DNA from: Phymorhynchus buccinoides
Lineage: Eukaryota; Mollusca; Gastropoda; Neogastropoda; Raphitomidae
Length of the DNA: 64,000 bases
NCBI GenBank assembly: GCA_017654935.2
Contig: CM065698.1
Coordinates: forward strand, 33,015,619-33,079,618
Direction: 5' to 3'
The notes beneath the pieces were generated by a model that saw only the letters and a list, made by a program, of their open reading frames with translations, ran no database searches and was not told the DNA's origin. Positions 47,158 through 59,952 of this stretch are shown piece after piece; positions within the stretch are counted from its first letter, which is position 1, and each line of letters begins with the position of its first letter. The position numbers and the translations under genes are program-made.

Positions 47158-47302
47158 GACTCGGCGGCAGCCATGGCTCTCTCCAGGGAGTTGACCTTGT
47201 CGGAGAGGACCTTGCGCTCCCGCTCGTTTCTCCGGATTGTCTCCTCCTGCATCATGAGGGCCGTCTGTGCGCTGGTCAGCCGACCGTCGATGCCGCGCTT
47301 GT
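47139..47302 (-). CDS. CROCC: rootletin exon G
   Basis: 164 bp: two bases completing Asp, then 54 codons, phase 0 out (KRGIDGRLTSAQTALMMQEE ... AAAESEKRQME). The acceptor is gttgattccag and the donor gtgggtgttg. It aligns without gaps to the rootletin RSVDGRLSGVQ region. The exon ends inside the first unit of a 58-bp minisatellite, so its donor is the first of eleven nearly identical donors. Confidence 0.9.
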
Positions 47303-48239
47303 CTGGAATCAACACCGATGCATGTGCATTGTACTTGTATTTGCATTATACGGTGTTGTATTGTGTCTTTAACTTGTTCGCAACTCGCCGCTAGAATACT
47401 AGCAACGCCTGAGTTTACCATTGCCGACATGCTGCTAGTATGTTTGTTAGCAACAGGCACTGACTTTGCTTTTGTAGTGGTTTGTTGTGGGGAAACCAAT
47501 TGGTGTGGAGTTTTTCTATATAAAGTCTACACCAAGATATCTGTCGGCTACTACTTTTGCGACTACCATTCTTCTCTTGTTATTGTTGATATCATAATGT
47601 TGTCTTTGCTTGTAGTTGCTGCTGTAGTTGTCGTCGCCCTTATTCCCACTGTAACTTCTATTACATGTGCATGTGTGCGTGTGTGTTTCTTCAAGAAAAT
47701 GTGTAAAATTATGAAAAAAATGTTCAATAAAAAAATATGTCGGCTATACTGTGCCATGTGTATGCAACATGTTTTAATTTCACACAGTCGGTAGCCACTG
47801 TATGTCAAGGGCTTAGTGAAGAAAGTCACACAGTGTTGACTCAACCTAACCCTTCATTCTTAGCTTAACATAAATACTGCTGGCCTCAAGCCATTATGTC
47901 AACACACCCCAAGATTCATTGTTTTCTTCCTAGGGGGAATCCAGTTTGTTTGGTTAAGGACTACTGTTTTTATTCTGTGTTTTTAGTTTACACGGGACTA
48001 GTTTATTTAACAGTTTAAACTCTTTTCGAAACTACTTGCCGAAAGAATCTCTAAATATGATTACTGGTAAATTGTAGCAAACACTGATACACATACAGAC
48101 AAATACACCCCCCTTTTCTATTTTAAATACTATTGATACCCTGTACCCAGAGTTAACACTTGACCATTTGAACGCATCAAGCGAAATCCTTACAATGTGG
48201 GGAAAAGGAAAAGGGAGAGAGAGAGGGAGAGAAAGAAGG

Positions 48240-48435
<196 letters not shown>

Positions 48436-48535
48436 TCAGATGAAGAGACTGATTGCAATAAAGATAGAGACCAAAAGAAAACAGTCCTAGATAGAAAGGA
48501 GCCAACACCAATCAAGGCATCAATCTGCCTCAATC

Positions 48536-49396
48536 ACGTCTTCAGAAGTTCAGTTCTACTTCAACTAGAAAGAAGGAAGATAAGAGCGGAGATAGAGACA
48601 GAAATAAGGGAGATGAAATCTGCATAAGAAGAACCCACCCACCATCATTGTAAGGGAGCAAACTCTTGTCCAGCTTGGACGTGTACTGTCTTCAGAAGTT
48701 CAGTTCTACTTCAACTAGAAAGAAGGAAGATAAGAGCGGAGATAGAGACAGAGATGAAACCTGTTTAAGAAGAACCCACCCATCATCATTGTAAGGGAGC
48801 AAATTCCTGTCCAGCTTGGACGTGTACTGTCTTCAGAAGTTCAGTTCTACTTCAACTAGAAAGAAGATAAGAGTTGAGATAGAGACAGAGATGAAACCTG
48901 TTTAAGAAGAACCCACCCATCATCATTGTAAGGGAGCAAATTTGTCCAGCTTGGACGTGTACTGTCTTCAGAAGTTCAGTTCTACTTCAACTAGAAAGAA
49001 GATAAGAGTTGAGATAGAGACAGAGATGAAACCTGTTTAAGAAGAACCCACCCACCATCATTGTAAGGGAGCAAACTCTTGTCCAGCTTGGACGTGTACT
49101 GTCTTCAGAAGTCCAGTTCTACTTCAACTAGAAAGAAGATAAGAGTTGAGATAGAGACAGAAATAAGAGATGAAACCTGCTTAAGAAGAACCCACCCACC
49201 GTCATTGTAAGGGAGCAAATTCCTGTCCAGCTTGGACGTGTACTGTCTTCAGAAGTTCAGTTCTACTTCAACTAGAAAGAAGATAAGAGTTGAGATAGAG
49301 ACAGAAATAAGAGATGAAACCTGTATATATAAGAAGAACCCACCCACCATCATTGTAAGGGAGCAAACTCTTGTCCAGCTTGGACGTGTACTGTAG
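48536..49396. repeat. 135-151-bp tandem repeat, 6 copies, intron F-G
   Basis: GTCTTCAGAAG starts copies at 48537, 48688, 48829, 48964, 49101 and 49245. The unit holds CAACTAGAAAGAAG, a GATAGAGACAGA tract, ACCCACCCAYCATCATTG and CCAGCTTGGACGTGTACTGT. Confidence 0.9.
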
Positions 49397-51491
<2,095 letters not shown>

Positions 51492-51945
51492 TGCTCCCTG
51501 TGGGGATACTGGGGGTGGGGGGGGGGGGTCCTTCATACAAATAGTTCCCCCACCTTCTGGAAGTTCTGTGCTTGTAACTTCCTCCAATACATCACTCTCT
51601 TGGACTCTGTCTTTTCCCTTTGCTTTCTGTCATCTACTATCTTTCTGACTTATTGGCCAATTCTTCTGCCTTTTCCCCCCAAAAATCTTCCAAATATTTT
51701 CTCCTTTGAGTTCATCCTCAGGGAGACCACTGAAAACCGGACACATACATTACCCATTATTACACATACATTACCCATTATTACACATACATTACCCATT
51801 ATTACACATACATTACCCATTATTACATACATTACCCATTATTACATACATTACCCATTATTACATACATTACCCATTATTACACATACATTACCCATTA
51901 TTACATACATTACCCATTATGGCCAGGGAACGCAGAAGAAGTAAT
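51492..51945 (+). mobile_element. family C repeat with an internal expanded minisatellite
   Basis: CTCCCTGTGGGGATACTGGG to ATGGCCAGGGAACGCAGAAG. Its ACATACATTACCCATTATTAC segment is amplified to about nine units at 51740-51925 (18- and 20-bp versions). Confidence 0.85.
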
Positions 51946-52318
51946 GTGTTTCAGCTATGTCAGGTTTTTTTCCAATATTACTTATTTGCTGATAGGTCAT
52001 TTCAAATGGAAGTCCAAAGTTACTCTGTGTGCGCGTGTGTATGTGTGTGTGGTTAGTTTGAGTGTGTGTTAGAAAGAAAAAGAAAGAGAGAGACAAAGAC
52101 ACAGAGAGAGGGGCATTGTGTGCGGGTCTTTTAAGTGAGGTTCCTCTGTAATGGAAAAGCACTGGCTTTAGCCAATCACATGATGGACTAAAGGAAAAAT
52201 AAATGAAACAAACAACAACAAGAAACAAATCAAATTGAAAGAAAAAACGCACACATAAACAACCACAAAAAAACCCCACAAACAAACAACGAAACCTAAA
52301 CAACTATATTGTTTAGGC

Positions 52319-52557
52319 TTAACCCTTTCGCCGCCAGCCATTTTCAACCAAAAAATGCGATTAAACTTTACCAGGTAGAAAAAAACAATTATCTGCAATA
52401 TTGGGAATTCCTCTGTAACATGCACAACATTAGGCCTGTCCTTACCTCCCAAAATTAAGAAAATAGGGTCTTCATATAACAGGTCCGGGTTGGATGCCTT
52501 TTAGTCACATGGGTGTTAAACCATTGTGGTGCATAAATTTGGCGGTGAAAGGGTTAA
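52319..52557. mobile_element. family B MITE, rootletin intron F-G
   Basis: Full-length, TTAACCCTTTCGCCGCCA to TTTGGCGGTGAAAGGGTTAA. Confidence 0.9.
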
Positions 52558-52659
52558 ACTTAAAAAGAAAACACGGAATTGAGCTGAGGGAAATAATTTA
52601 GTTATATGAGGCTATTTAGTCTTGTAAGAGTTATTTTCTCCAAACACCAAGTTTTCATG

Positions 52660-52860
52660 CTAAATTGTCATGTATGTGTGTGCGCGTGCATGTTTTGAGT
52701 GTTGTGATGTGTTGAGTGCATGTGTGTTATTGCACTGAGTGCGAGTGTATGTGTGTGGTGTGATGTGTTGCGTGTGTGTGGTATGTGTGTATGCATGCGT
52801 GCACACATATGTATGTGTGTGTATGTGCGGGTGTGTGTGGTGTATGCATGGTGTGTGGTG
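52660..52860. repeat. GT-rich cryptic repeat, intron F-G
   Basis: TGTGTGTATGTGTGTGGTGT-like stretch; no gene signal. Confidence 0.85.
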
Positions 52861-53039
52861 AAAATGATCATGTGGAAGGGAGAGAGAAAATTTTGTGTTT
52901 AACATATTCTAATAAAGCGCAATGAGTAGAAGTTTCTAGAATGAACACTGAAATGTCATTACCGTTATAAGTGTGCGAACATGTGTGGTGTGTGTGTGTG
53001 TGCATGTGTATGCTTGTGTGTGTGTTTTCACAGCTATTT

Positions 53040-54257
53040 GCTGAGTACAGTTGGTGTCCACATCTCCCATGGTGTGTGGTGGTTCCCTTTCAGTCCAGAA
53101 GGGAAAATGCGATCAATCAGATGGAAGACACAGGAGAGAGAACATTTTGAATAAGTTTAACATATTCTAATAAAGCGCAATGTGAGTAGAAGTTTCTAGA
53201 ATGAACACTACAGAAATAACCATCATTACACGTTATAAGTGTACGAACATGTGTGGATCTGTGTGTGCATGTGTATGCTTGTGTGTTAAAACGAGTGTGT
53301 GTGTTTTCACAGCTATTTGCTGAGTACAGTTGACTGACCTTCCTCCACATCTCCCAGGGCGTGATTTCTGTAGCACTTTCAGCCTGTTCTCTGTGCGTTC
53401 CCTTTCATCGTCCAGATCCTTCATCTGTGTCGTCACACTGCGTACTGTGGCCAGGGCGTCATCCTGTGTTAAAACGAACAGTTTATAGAATGACACAGTT
53501 CATAAAATGACACAGTCTACCATTAACAAATCACACACTGCACAAATGTGTTTCCTTTCATCATCTAGATCCTTCATCTGTGTCGTCACAATGTGTACTC
53601 TGGCCAGGGCATCATCCTGTGTTAAAACGACACAGTTCATAAATTGACACAGTTTACAATTAACACATTATACATTGCACAATGCTCGTTCCCTTTCATC
53701 GTCCAGATCCTTCATCTGTGTCGTCACAATGTGTACTCTGGCCAGGGCGTCATCCTGTGTTAAAACGACACAGTTCATAGAATGACACAGTTCATAAAAT
53801 TACACAGTTTACCATTAACAAATCACACACTGCACAATGTGTTTCCTTTCATCGTCCAGATCCTTCATCTGTGTCGTCACACTGTGTACTGTGGCCAGGG
53901 CGTCATCCTGTGTTAAAACGACACAGTTCATAAATTGACACAGTTTACAATTAACACATTACACACTGCACAATGCTCGTTCCCTTTCATCGTCCAGATC
54001 CTTCATCTGTGTCGTCACAATGCGTACTGTGGCCAGGGCGTCATCCTGTGTTAAAACGACACAGTTTATAGAATGACACAGTTGCATAAACATGACACAT
54101 GTCGTTACCATTAACGTCAATCCTTCATCACACACTGGCCAGGATGTCATCCTGTGTTAAAACGACCAGATTTAACAAATCACACACTGCATCTATGATC
54201 CTTTCATCTAGATCCTTCATCTGTCGTCACAATGTGTACTGTGGCCAGGGTGGCATC
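53040..54257 (-). repeat. partial copies of both edges of exon F
   Basis: Acceptor-side copies (AACACAG/GATGACGCCCTGGCC ... GATGAAAGGGAACG) end at 53616, 53754, 53907, 54045, 54151 (short) and 54257, spaced mostly 138-153 bp. Most of the adjacent intron (GACACAGTTCATA, GTGTGTGATTTG) is included. None carries the second half of the exon. One decayed copy of the donor side lies at about 53040-53110, inside a ~250-bp duplication of flanking intron (52890-53110 versus 53140-53390). Confidence 0.9.
53339..53463 (-). CDS. CROCC: rootletin exon F, carrying a 4-base insertion (frameshift)
   Basis: 125 bp. It enters in phase 0 (DDALATVRSVTTQMKDLDDE ... RLKVLQK) and should leave in phase 1 to join exon G (phase-1 start, giving EEDKRGIDGRL). 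The sequence after LQK reads TCAC and then GCCCTGGGAGATGTGGAG, which is ALGDVEE in the expected frame. Removing TCAC (53361-53364, GTGA on the plus strand) restores a gap-free alignment to the family. As written, translation would shift and stop at TGA 45740-45742 in exon H. Possible causes are an assembly error, a minor allele or a true lesion. The acceptor is ttaacacag; the donor is gtcagtcaac. Fragments of both exon edges are duplicated around it. Confidence 0.82.
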
Positions 54258-54285
54258 CTGTGTTAATGTGCTAAAATGACACAGT

Positions 54286-54764
54286 CAGACCTGTTTACCC
54301 TTATAATGAAAAAACCTGGAATTTGCCACAGAAAAACCCTGAATTTAAGAAGAAAAAACCCCAGAATTCACATCACAATGTCGCTTATGCCGCCATGCGA
54401 AATTTTGAAGTCCACGTTGCAGTACTTGCAGTGTGCATGCTCGTCTCCCAAACACGAACTTGTTATTCCTGGCACTTTCAAATACTTTTGAGAAAACTTC
54501 TGCTTCACTTTTGGCCGTTTCACCCTATCACTGCTGTCGTTTGTCGAAGATTTCTGGCGCTTGCCGCCTGCGGTTGACTTGCCTGACGACATGTTTGGCG
54601 CAAAACTACAACCCATGCGTCTTTTCATTCAAACGGAAACAAATAATATATGTTTTTTCGAAATCCCGGGATTTTCAGCGTTCACCCTGAATTTATTATT
54701 TGACCCAGAATTTTTGCAAATTCCCGGGATAATTCCGGCAAAACCGGGAGGGTAAACAGGTCTG
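54286..54764 (-). mobile_element. hAT-like non-autonomous element with a zinc-finger relic (479 bp)
   Basis: Inverted ends CAGACCTGTTTACCCT / AGGGTAAACAGGTCTG and a 6-bp direct duplication CACAGT (54280-54285, 54765-54770). The minus strand holds an 86-residue frame starting MKRRMGCSFAPNMSSGKS, with a basic stretch and a CKYCNVDFKISHGG finger-like core, as in the N-terminal BED-type finger of hAT transposases. The rest of a transposase is absent. Confidence 0.85.
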
Positions 54765-55173
54765 CACAGTCTATAATGCTGTCAATGTCGTCATGTAAGG
54801 GGTGTGTCTCGTCGGTCATGATCGTCCTCAGTTTGTCAGTCAGTTTTCTGTTGTACATGTCATCATGTTGTTTTTTGCCCACCTCCTTTTTGCCCTTCCT
54901 CCCCGCGTGACTGTGCCCATTTTGGTGGCCCAGGAGGCGAAGCAAATTTGTGATTAAAGAAAAAATCGAGCCATTTCTTTACTTTTCACCCTTGTATAAG
55001 GTACATGCTTGGGGCAGAGGGGGATTTCCGGAAACCATGACCCCCCCCCCCTCCTCCACCCCACCCCATAGATCTGGCTCTGACTTAGAGTTAAAACACT
55101 AAGTGACACACACACACATCCCCCGGCAAAAAAAAAGAAAAAAGTCTTCCAAATGTTCATGTCCAGTACTGAC

Positions 55174-55412
55174 CCTCTCTCTCTCAGCGTTGGCCAGCTG
55201 AGTCATGAAGGACCTCAGGGCGGCCCGCACGGCCTCAGGGTCAACGTCCAGGCCATCGCCACGGCCGGGCGACATGCCGCGTCGTGTCGGCGACAGGCTC
55301 TGACGCATCGGGGACCTGGTGCGTAGGGGGCTGCCGGCGCGCGTCGGCGATCCGACGCGGGGGATGGGGCTGGCTCCTTCCTCGGTGGTCGTGGCGAAAG
55401 TGTTGTCGAAAC
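55174..55412 (-). CDS. CROCC: rootletin exon E: SP-rich hinge and DPEAVRAALR motif
   Basis: 239 bp: two bases finish a Gly codon, then 79 codons, phase 0 out. A hinge with repeated SPTR/SPLR/SPMR/SPTRR motifs precedes DVDPEAVRAALRSFMTQL, the most diagnostic rootletin segment, which opens the C-terminal coiled coil (ANAERER). SP-x-R sites are typical proline-directed or NEK-type phosphorylation targets; rootletin is a known Nek2 substrate, but the particular sites here are inference. The acceptor is ccctctgcag and the donor gtcagtactg. Confidence 0.93.
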
Positions 55413-55442
55413 CTGCAGAGGGAAAGGGGAAGGTGGATTTGA

Positions 55443-55488
55443 GTGGGAGAGAGAAAGGGAGAGAGAGAGAGGGGGAGAGAGGGGGGGG

Positions 55489-55545
<57 letters not shown>

Positions 55546-55636
55546 TGCGTGTGTGTGCCATGTTTGTGTGTCTAAGGAGAGAAGGCACTGAACACCCTCT
55601 CTTGACAAGGATAAAGATCTGTCTTACAATCTGTCC

Positions 55637-55732
<96 letters not shown>
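55443..55732. repeat. two (AG)n tracts beside exon E
   Basis: (AG/GGGA)n at 55443-55542 and pure (AG)n at 55638-55732. On the gene strand these are long CT tracts upstream of the exon E acceptor, which begins only 30 bases away. Confidence 0.95.
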
Positions 55733-55735
<3 letters not shown>

Positions 55736-55775
55736 TACAATGTGTTTCGTGCCATGTGCATTTTAGTGTGAGATG

Positions 55776-55965
55776 ATTTAACGCCCATGAGAGAAAGGCC
55801 TCACTGGGGTCTGTTATCCAAAGACCCTGTTCTCTTTATTTGGGAGGTAAGGATAGGATAAACATGTCATAGAGGAATCCCCAATATTGCAGATGATTGT
55901 TTTCTCTACCCAGGTAAGCTTAATGGAAAATATTTTGCTGAAAGAGCTGGCGGCGAAAGGGTTAA
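55776..55965. mobile_element. family B MITE, truncated at one end
   Basis: Keeps GGCGGCGAAAGGGTTAA at the right and the TGTTATCCAAAGACCCT and AATATTGCAGAT landmarks; the left inverted end is lost next to the (AG)n tract. Confidence 0.82.
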
Positions 55966-55980
55966 AGGCAAGCATTCTCT

Positions 55981-56672
55981 GATTTCCTCTTCCATAAGTA
56001 CATTCAAAACACCATTTGTCACGCAAAGCACAGTGCCAGTTTCCTCTTCCATAAGTACATTCAAAACACCATTTGTCAGAGAGAGCAGAGTGCCAGTTTC
56101 CTCTTCCATAAGTACATTCAAAACACCATTTGTCACGCAAAGCAGAGTGCCAGTTTCCTCTTCCATAAGTACATTCAAAACACCATTTGTCACGCAAAGC
56201 ACAGTGTCGCAGTTTCCTCTTCCACAAGTACATTCAAAACGCCCATTTGTCACGCAAAGCTCAGTGCCAGGGTCCTCTTCCATAAGTACCCTCAAAACAC
56301 CATTTGGGACGCAAAGCACAGTGCCAGTTTCCTCTTCCATAAGTACATTCAAAACACCATTTGTCACGCAAAGCACAGTGCCAGTTTCCTCTTCCATAAG
56401 TACATTCAAAACACCATTTGTCACGCAAAGCACAGTGCCAGTTTCCTCTTCCATAAGTACATTCAAAACACCATTTGTCACGCAAAGCACAGTGCCAGTT
56501 TCCTCTTCCATAAGTACATTCAAAACACCATTTGTCACGCAAAGCACAGTGCCAGTTTCCTCTTCCATAAGTACATTCAAAACACCATTTGTCACGCAAA
56601 GCACAGTGCCAGTTTCCTCTTCCATAAGTACATTCAAAACACCATTTGTCACGCAAAGCACAGTGCCAGTTC
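55981..56672. repeat. 57-bp satellite, 12 copies, intron D-E
   Basis: Unit TTTCCTCTTCCATAAGTACA + TTCAAAACACCATTTGTCAC + GCAAAGCACAGTGCCAG. The length is a multiple of three, so long frames stay open on both strands (about 230-250 residues of a 19-residue repeat). No splice signals, flanking homology or independent start support translation. Confidence 0.93.
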
Positions 56673-57142
56673 AAAGAAAAGCACGTCTTCAATTTTCTTC
56701 CTACACAAACGTATTCAAACAATGAAGATAAAAATGGTGACCCTTGTAACAGGGGAACTAATCTTGTTGGTGGAGGTTGAAGTGGATATTTGATGAGAAA
56801 GAAGCATCTGTTACTAGTTTCGGGCTAACCCTTTATTCAGACTGAGGCAAAGCTGAAGTCCAGAGTTTTTTTGTAGTATGACTCCTCAGTTGAAAAATAG
56901 TTCCGTGCGGAGATAGCGTTGCTTACTTTCCAGGGGAAACAAGGTTAGTTACCTTGTATTCAACTTACCACGTGCCACTCCGTTCTGACCAATCTTTCCA
57001 GTCTTTCAAAACAGCTCTAAAAAATTTAACCTCTTCCAACAATACTTCCGACTTCTTTCTTGTCCTGTTTTCTGCCTTAAAACCATCGTCCTCACATTGT
57101 GTGTGAGTGCGCATGTTTGTGTGTGTGTGTGTGTGTACGCCC

Positions 57143-57809
57143 CAGACCTGCCTACTTGGAATTTTCCTAATCAGTAGCCCAGCCATCAATTTTCAGTAGC
57201 ATGGCAAATTTTTCCGTAGCATCCACAAACAACGGCAATCGATTTGTTCTCTTCCTGAGCCGAAACGCACTGCTTAATATGTTTCGCCGATTGAACGTGT
57301 TGACGGCAATCGTCTCTACCGCCATGATTCGCAGAGAAGTCCGCATGGCAGAGGTTGCACTGCAGCGAGCATGGTTCGCACCGAGTCAACTTCTGACGAT
57401 GCAAGGCCACTCCTCCGTGTAAGCTATTTTAAAAACTTGTGCGGCAGGCCGATGTTTTTTCTTAGAACAAGATGGTGTGCCAGATGATTTTCGTTTTCTG
57501 GTTTGGGTTGGTTTTTCTTCGTTTGAAACATCTCCCGAATCGCTACTGCTGCTGGAGTCCGCCATTTTTTTCAGAGAAAGTAATAAGAACGCATGGGCAG
57601 TCACTTTGAAAAAAACGGAAGTGACTAGGTTATCGCGCGTGACACGGCGTCTGCTCTTAGAAACCGACAAAACCGGGAACGGCATAAGCAAAAATAAAAT
57701 GCGGCGGCAATTTGTTTTTTCCGTAGCAACGTTAAGGTTGCCGTAGCTCCGTAGCAAAGCTTTATTTTTCGTAGCTGCTACGGCCAAATCGTAGCAGTAG
57801 GCAGGTCTG
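57143..57809 (-). mobile_element. hAT-like non-autonomous element with a zinc-finger relic (667 bp)
   Basis: Ends CAGACCTGCCTACTTGGA / AGTAGGCAGGTCTG; 6-bp duplication ACGCCC (57137-57142, 57810-57815). The minus strand codes first for MADSSSSSDSGDVSNEE and a KRKSS basic region, then (after a frameshift) for CNLCHADFSANHGGRDD and QHVQSAKH, a C2-H-type finger. The transposase core is missing. Confidence 0.88.
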
Positions 57810-57969
57810 ACGCCCGTATGTGTGTGTGTGCGCACGTCATGGTTGTGTGCATGTTTATGACAGTTAATATTTTAGTAGATTATTAATTTGTGAAGCGCGG
57901 TGAGTTCAAGAGATACATTTTTTTTAGTTATTATGATTATTATTATTATTATGTGGCATTATTTCAATA

Positions 57970-58129
57970 CAGTAGAACCTCTCTTATAAGACCTCCCATT
58001 ATAAGACTCCCTCCCATATCAGACCTATTTCTCTGAGACATTGCCCTTCTTTGTAAGTATTAAAATTACCTCCTTTATAAGATCTCATTTTGGATGATTT
58101 TTGAAGGTCTTATAAGGGAGGTTCCACTG
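57970..58129. mobile_element. family F MITE, 160 bp, next to the exon D donor
   Basis: CAGTAGAACCTCTCTTATAA to TTATAAGGGAGGTTCCACTG with TA on both sides. It ends 25 bases before exon D begins on the plus strand. Confidence 0.9.
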
Positions 58130-58154
58130 TAAAATTCAAACAAACTGTTCTGAC

Positions 58155-58410
58155 CTTTGGACGGTGAGGTGGGCCTGGACCGGCGCGGACTGGGACTCCT
58201 GCTCCTGGCGCGGGGCATCTCCTGCCGGAACCCGATGGTCCTCCTCAGGCTGGACACGATGCTGCTCAGCTTGAACTCAACATCCTTCTTCGACCCCTCC
58301 AGCCGGGCCAAGGCCGTTTCCAAGGCGTTGACCCGACCTTCCGCCCCGCTCAGCTTCAGGCGAAGTTCGCCGATGTCACTGTTGGCGGCTTCCAACGCGA
58401 TTTCCAGGTT
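58155..58410 (-). CDS. CROCC: rootletin exon D with start of SP/RS hinge
   Basis: 256 bp: 85 codons plus one base (phase 0 in, phase 1 out). Coiled coil (NLEIALEAANSDIGELRLKL ... EFKLSSIVSSLRRTIGFRQ) gives way to a basic hinge (RARSRSPSPRRSRPTSPSK). The block EFKLSSIVSSLRRT resembles the stretch before the hinge in vertebrate rootletin. The acceptor is a pure (TTA)n run ending in AG that comes from a SINE-like tail. The donor gtcagaacag lies 25 bases before a TA-flanked MITE. Confidence 0.9.
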
Positions 58411-58500
58411 CTTAATAATAATAATAATAAGCGGATATTTATACAGCGCTTTTTATCGAGCACAAAGTGCTTTACAATCAGCATTTATAACACACGCACA
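58411..58500 (-). mobile_element. SINE-tail remnant forming the exon D acceptor
   Basis: On the minus strand GTAAAGCACTTTGTGCTCGA, AAAAAGCGCTGTATAAATAT and (TTA)6-AG run straight into exon D. AGCGCT-TATAAAT-(TTA)n is a common end of molluscan short retroelements; related tails lie at 1345-1440, 17925-18006 and, loosely, 62155-62225. Confidence 0.7.
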
Positions 58501-58856
58501 TGCACATTGACACACACACAACATACACACGCATGCGTGCTTGCACACAGACATACACACTCAGACCACATACATTTCATCAAACACACAGAAACACATT
58601 CTCACTGACATGCACACACATTTACACAAGCACACACTTGTACAACAGTTAATCTCTAGTTAATCTTCAGAATCTTCAGTACGATGAAGGTGGAAGATCA
58701 AATGAAGAAGAAGAACATGCACATACACACACACATATACATACACACACGCTCACATACACACGCACACACCCTCACTCTCTCTCTAACCGAACACAAT
58801 CTCTCCTGCATAAACATAATTATACATATACACATACAAGCACACAACACACACAC

Positions 58857-59241
58857 CATGCGCTGGTCCTCCAGCTTTCGCTCCGAGCGGCGCGAGTCGT
58901 CAAGAGCGAGCTGGTAGTCCTTCTCCTTCATGTTGGCATCGACGATCAGCAAGCACATATTCCCACACAACGCACACACACACCTTGCGCTGGTCCTCCA
59001 GCTTTCGCTCCGAGCGGCGCGAGTCGTCGAGAGCGAGCTGGTAGTCCTTCTCCTTCATGTTGGCGTCGTCGATCAGCAAGCACATATTCCCACACAACGC
59101 ACACACACACACCTTGCGCTGGTCCTCCAGCTTTCGCTCCGAGCGGCGCGAGTCATCGAGAGCGAGCTGGTAGTCCTTCTCCTTCATGTTGGCATCGACG
59201 ATTAGCAAGCACATATTCCCACACAACGCACACACACACAC
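58857..59241 (-). repeat. three extra 129-bp copies of the exon C donor end
   Basis: The donor-proximal CTTGCGCTGG (plus strand) recurs at 59242 (real exon), 59113, 58984 and, with one change and two bases lost, 58857. Each unit carries the coding end DANMKEKDYQLALDDSRRSE ... LEDQRK and a gtgtgtg donor but no acceptor. The first two extra units are in frame and open. Confidence 0.95.
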
Positions 59242-59406
59242 CTTGCGCTGGTCCTCCAGCTTTCGCTCCGAGCGGCGCGAGTCGTCGAGAGCGAGCTGGT
59301 AGTCCTTCTCCTTCATGTTGGCGTCATCGATCAGCTCGGCCATCTTGCGCTGCAGGTTGGCCAGTTCCTTGCGGAGGGCTTCGCGAGAGGCTTCCGTCTC
59401 CACCAC
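59242..59406 (-). CDS. CROCC: rootletin exon C
   Basis: 165 bp, 55 codons, phase 0 to phase 0, from VVETEASREALRKELANLQ to SERKLEDQRK. The acceptor is ttgccaccag; the donor is gtgtgtgtgtgtgcg, embedded in a (GT)n run. The last 89 bp of the exon plus 40 bp of intron form a 129-bp unit present three more times immediately downstream. Reading through the first two extra units stays open and in phase, so this exon could be longer in some transcripts. Confidence 0.88.
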
Positions 59407-59952
59407 CTGGTGGCAAGGGAGAAAAACCCAAGTAAGGCAGGCAAGATGGGCATGGAATGAAACGCGATCTCCAGAGTTCGTGTTCTTTGAAATTGCCTGA
59501 AGTTTCTCCAGAGTTATTTGCTCTTTGAAATTGTTCTGTCTTTCTTTGTTAACTGTTCCTATTAGGGTGATGCAAAAGTATGCAATGATAGGCCTATGAT
59601 GGCATGGCCTCAGACCCGATTTTGTAAAAGAAATGTCACGATGAGCAAGTTGATCTGGTTACTCCTTACACATGCCCTGTACAGTCTGAATTGCTAAAAT
59701 GTGTAGAATCGGTGTGAAATGTGTACAGAAATGAACGAATGTATTTTATATATAAAATATAATTTTTACGCCCTCCGGCACTGGCACAGGCACATACGGG
59801 ACATTTTTATAAGATAAAGATACTACAAGTGCATTTTGCAGAAGATAAGGCAACACTTTTTTTAGTTCATTAGTTGATGACAAAGCATTACATCCACACA
59901 TACATCAATTGTGTAGTTCATCCACATTGACCAGTATTGGTCGCTGGTTTCT

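Noticed and set aside
49348..49390. Possible small minus-strand exon (YTSKLDKSLLPYND) with AG and GT borders
   Set aside because: It is part of a six-copy tandem repeat, its 43-bp length breaks the phase between exons F and G (giving an early stop), and F-G align to the family without a gap.
56033..56725. 230- and 251-residue frames on the two strands
   Set aside because: Both are readings of the same 57-bp satellite whose unit is a multiple of three.
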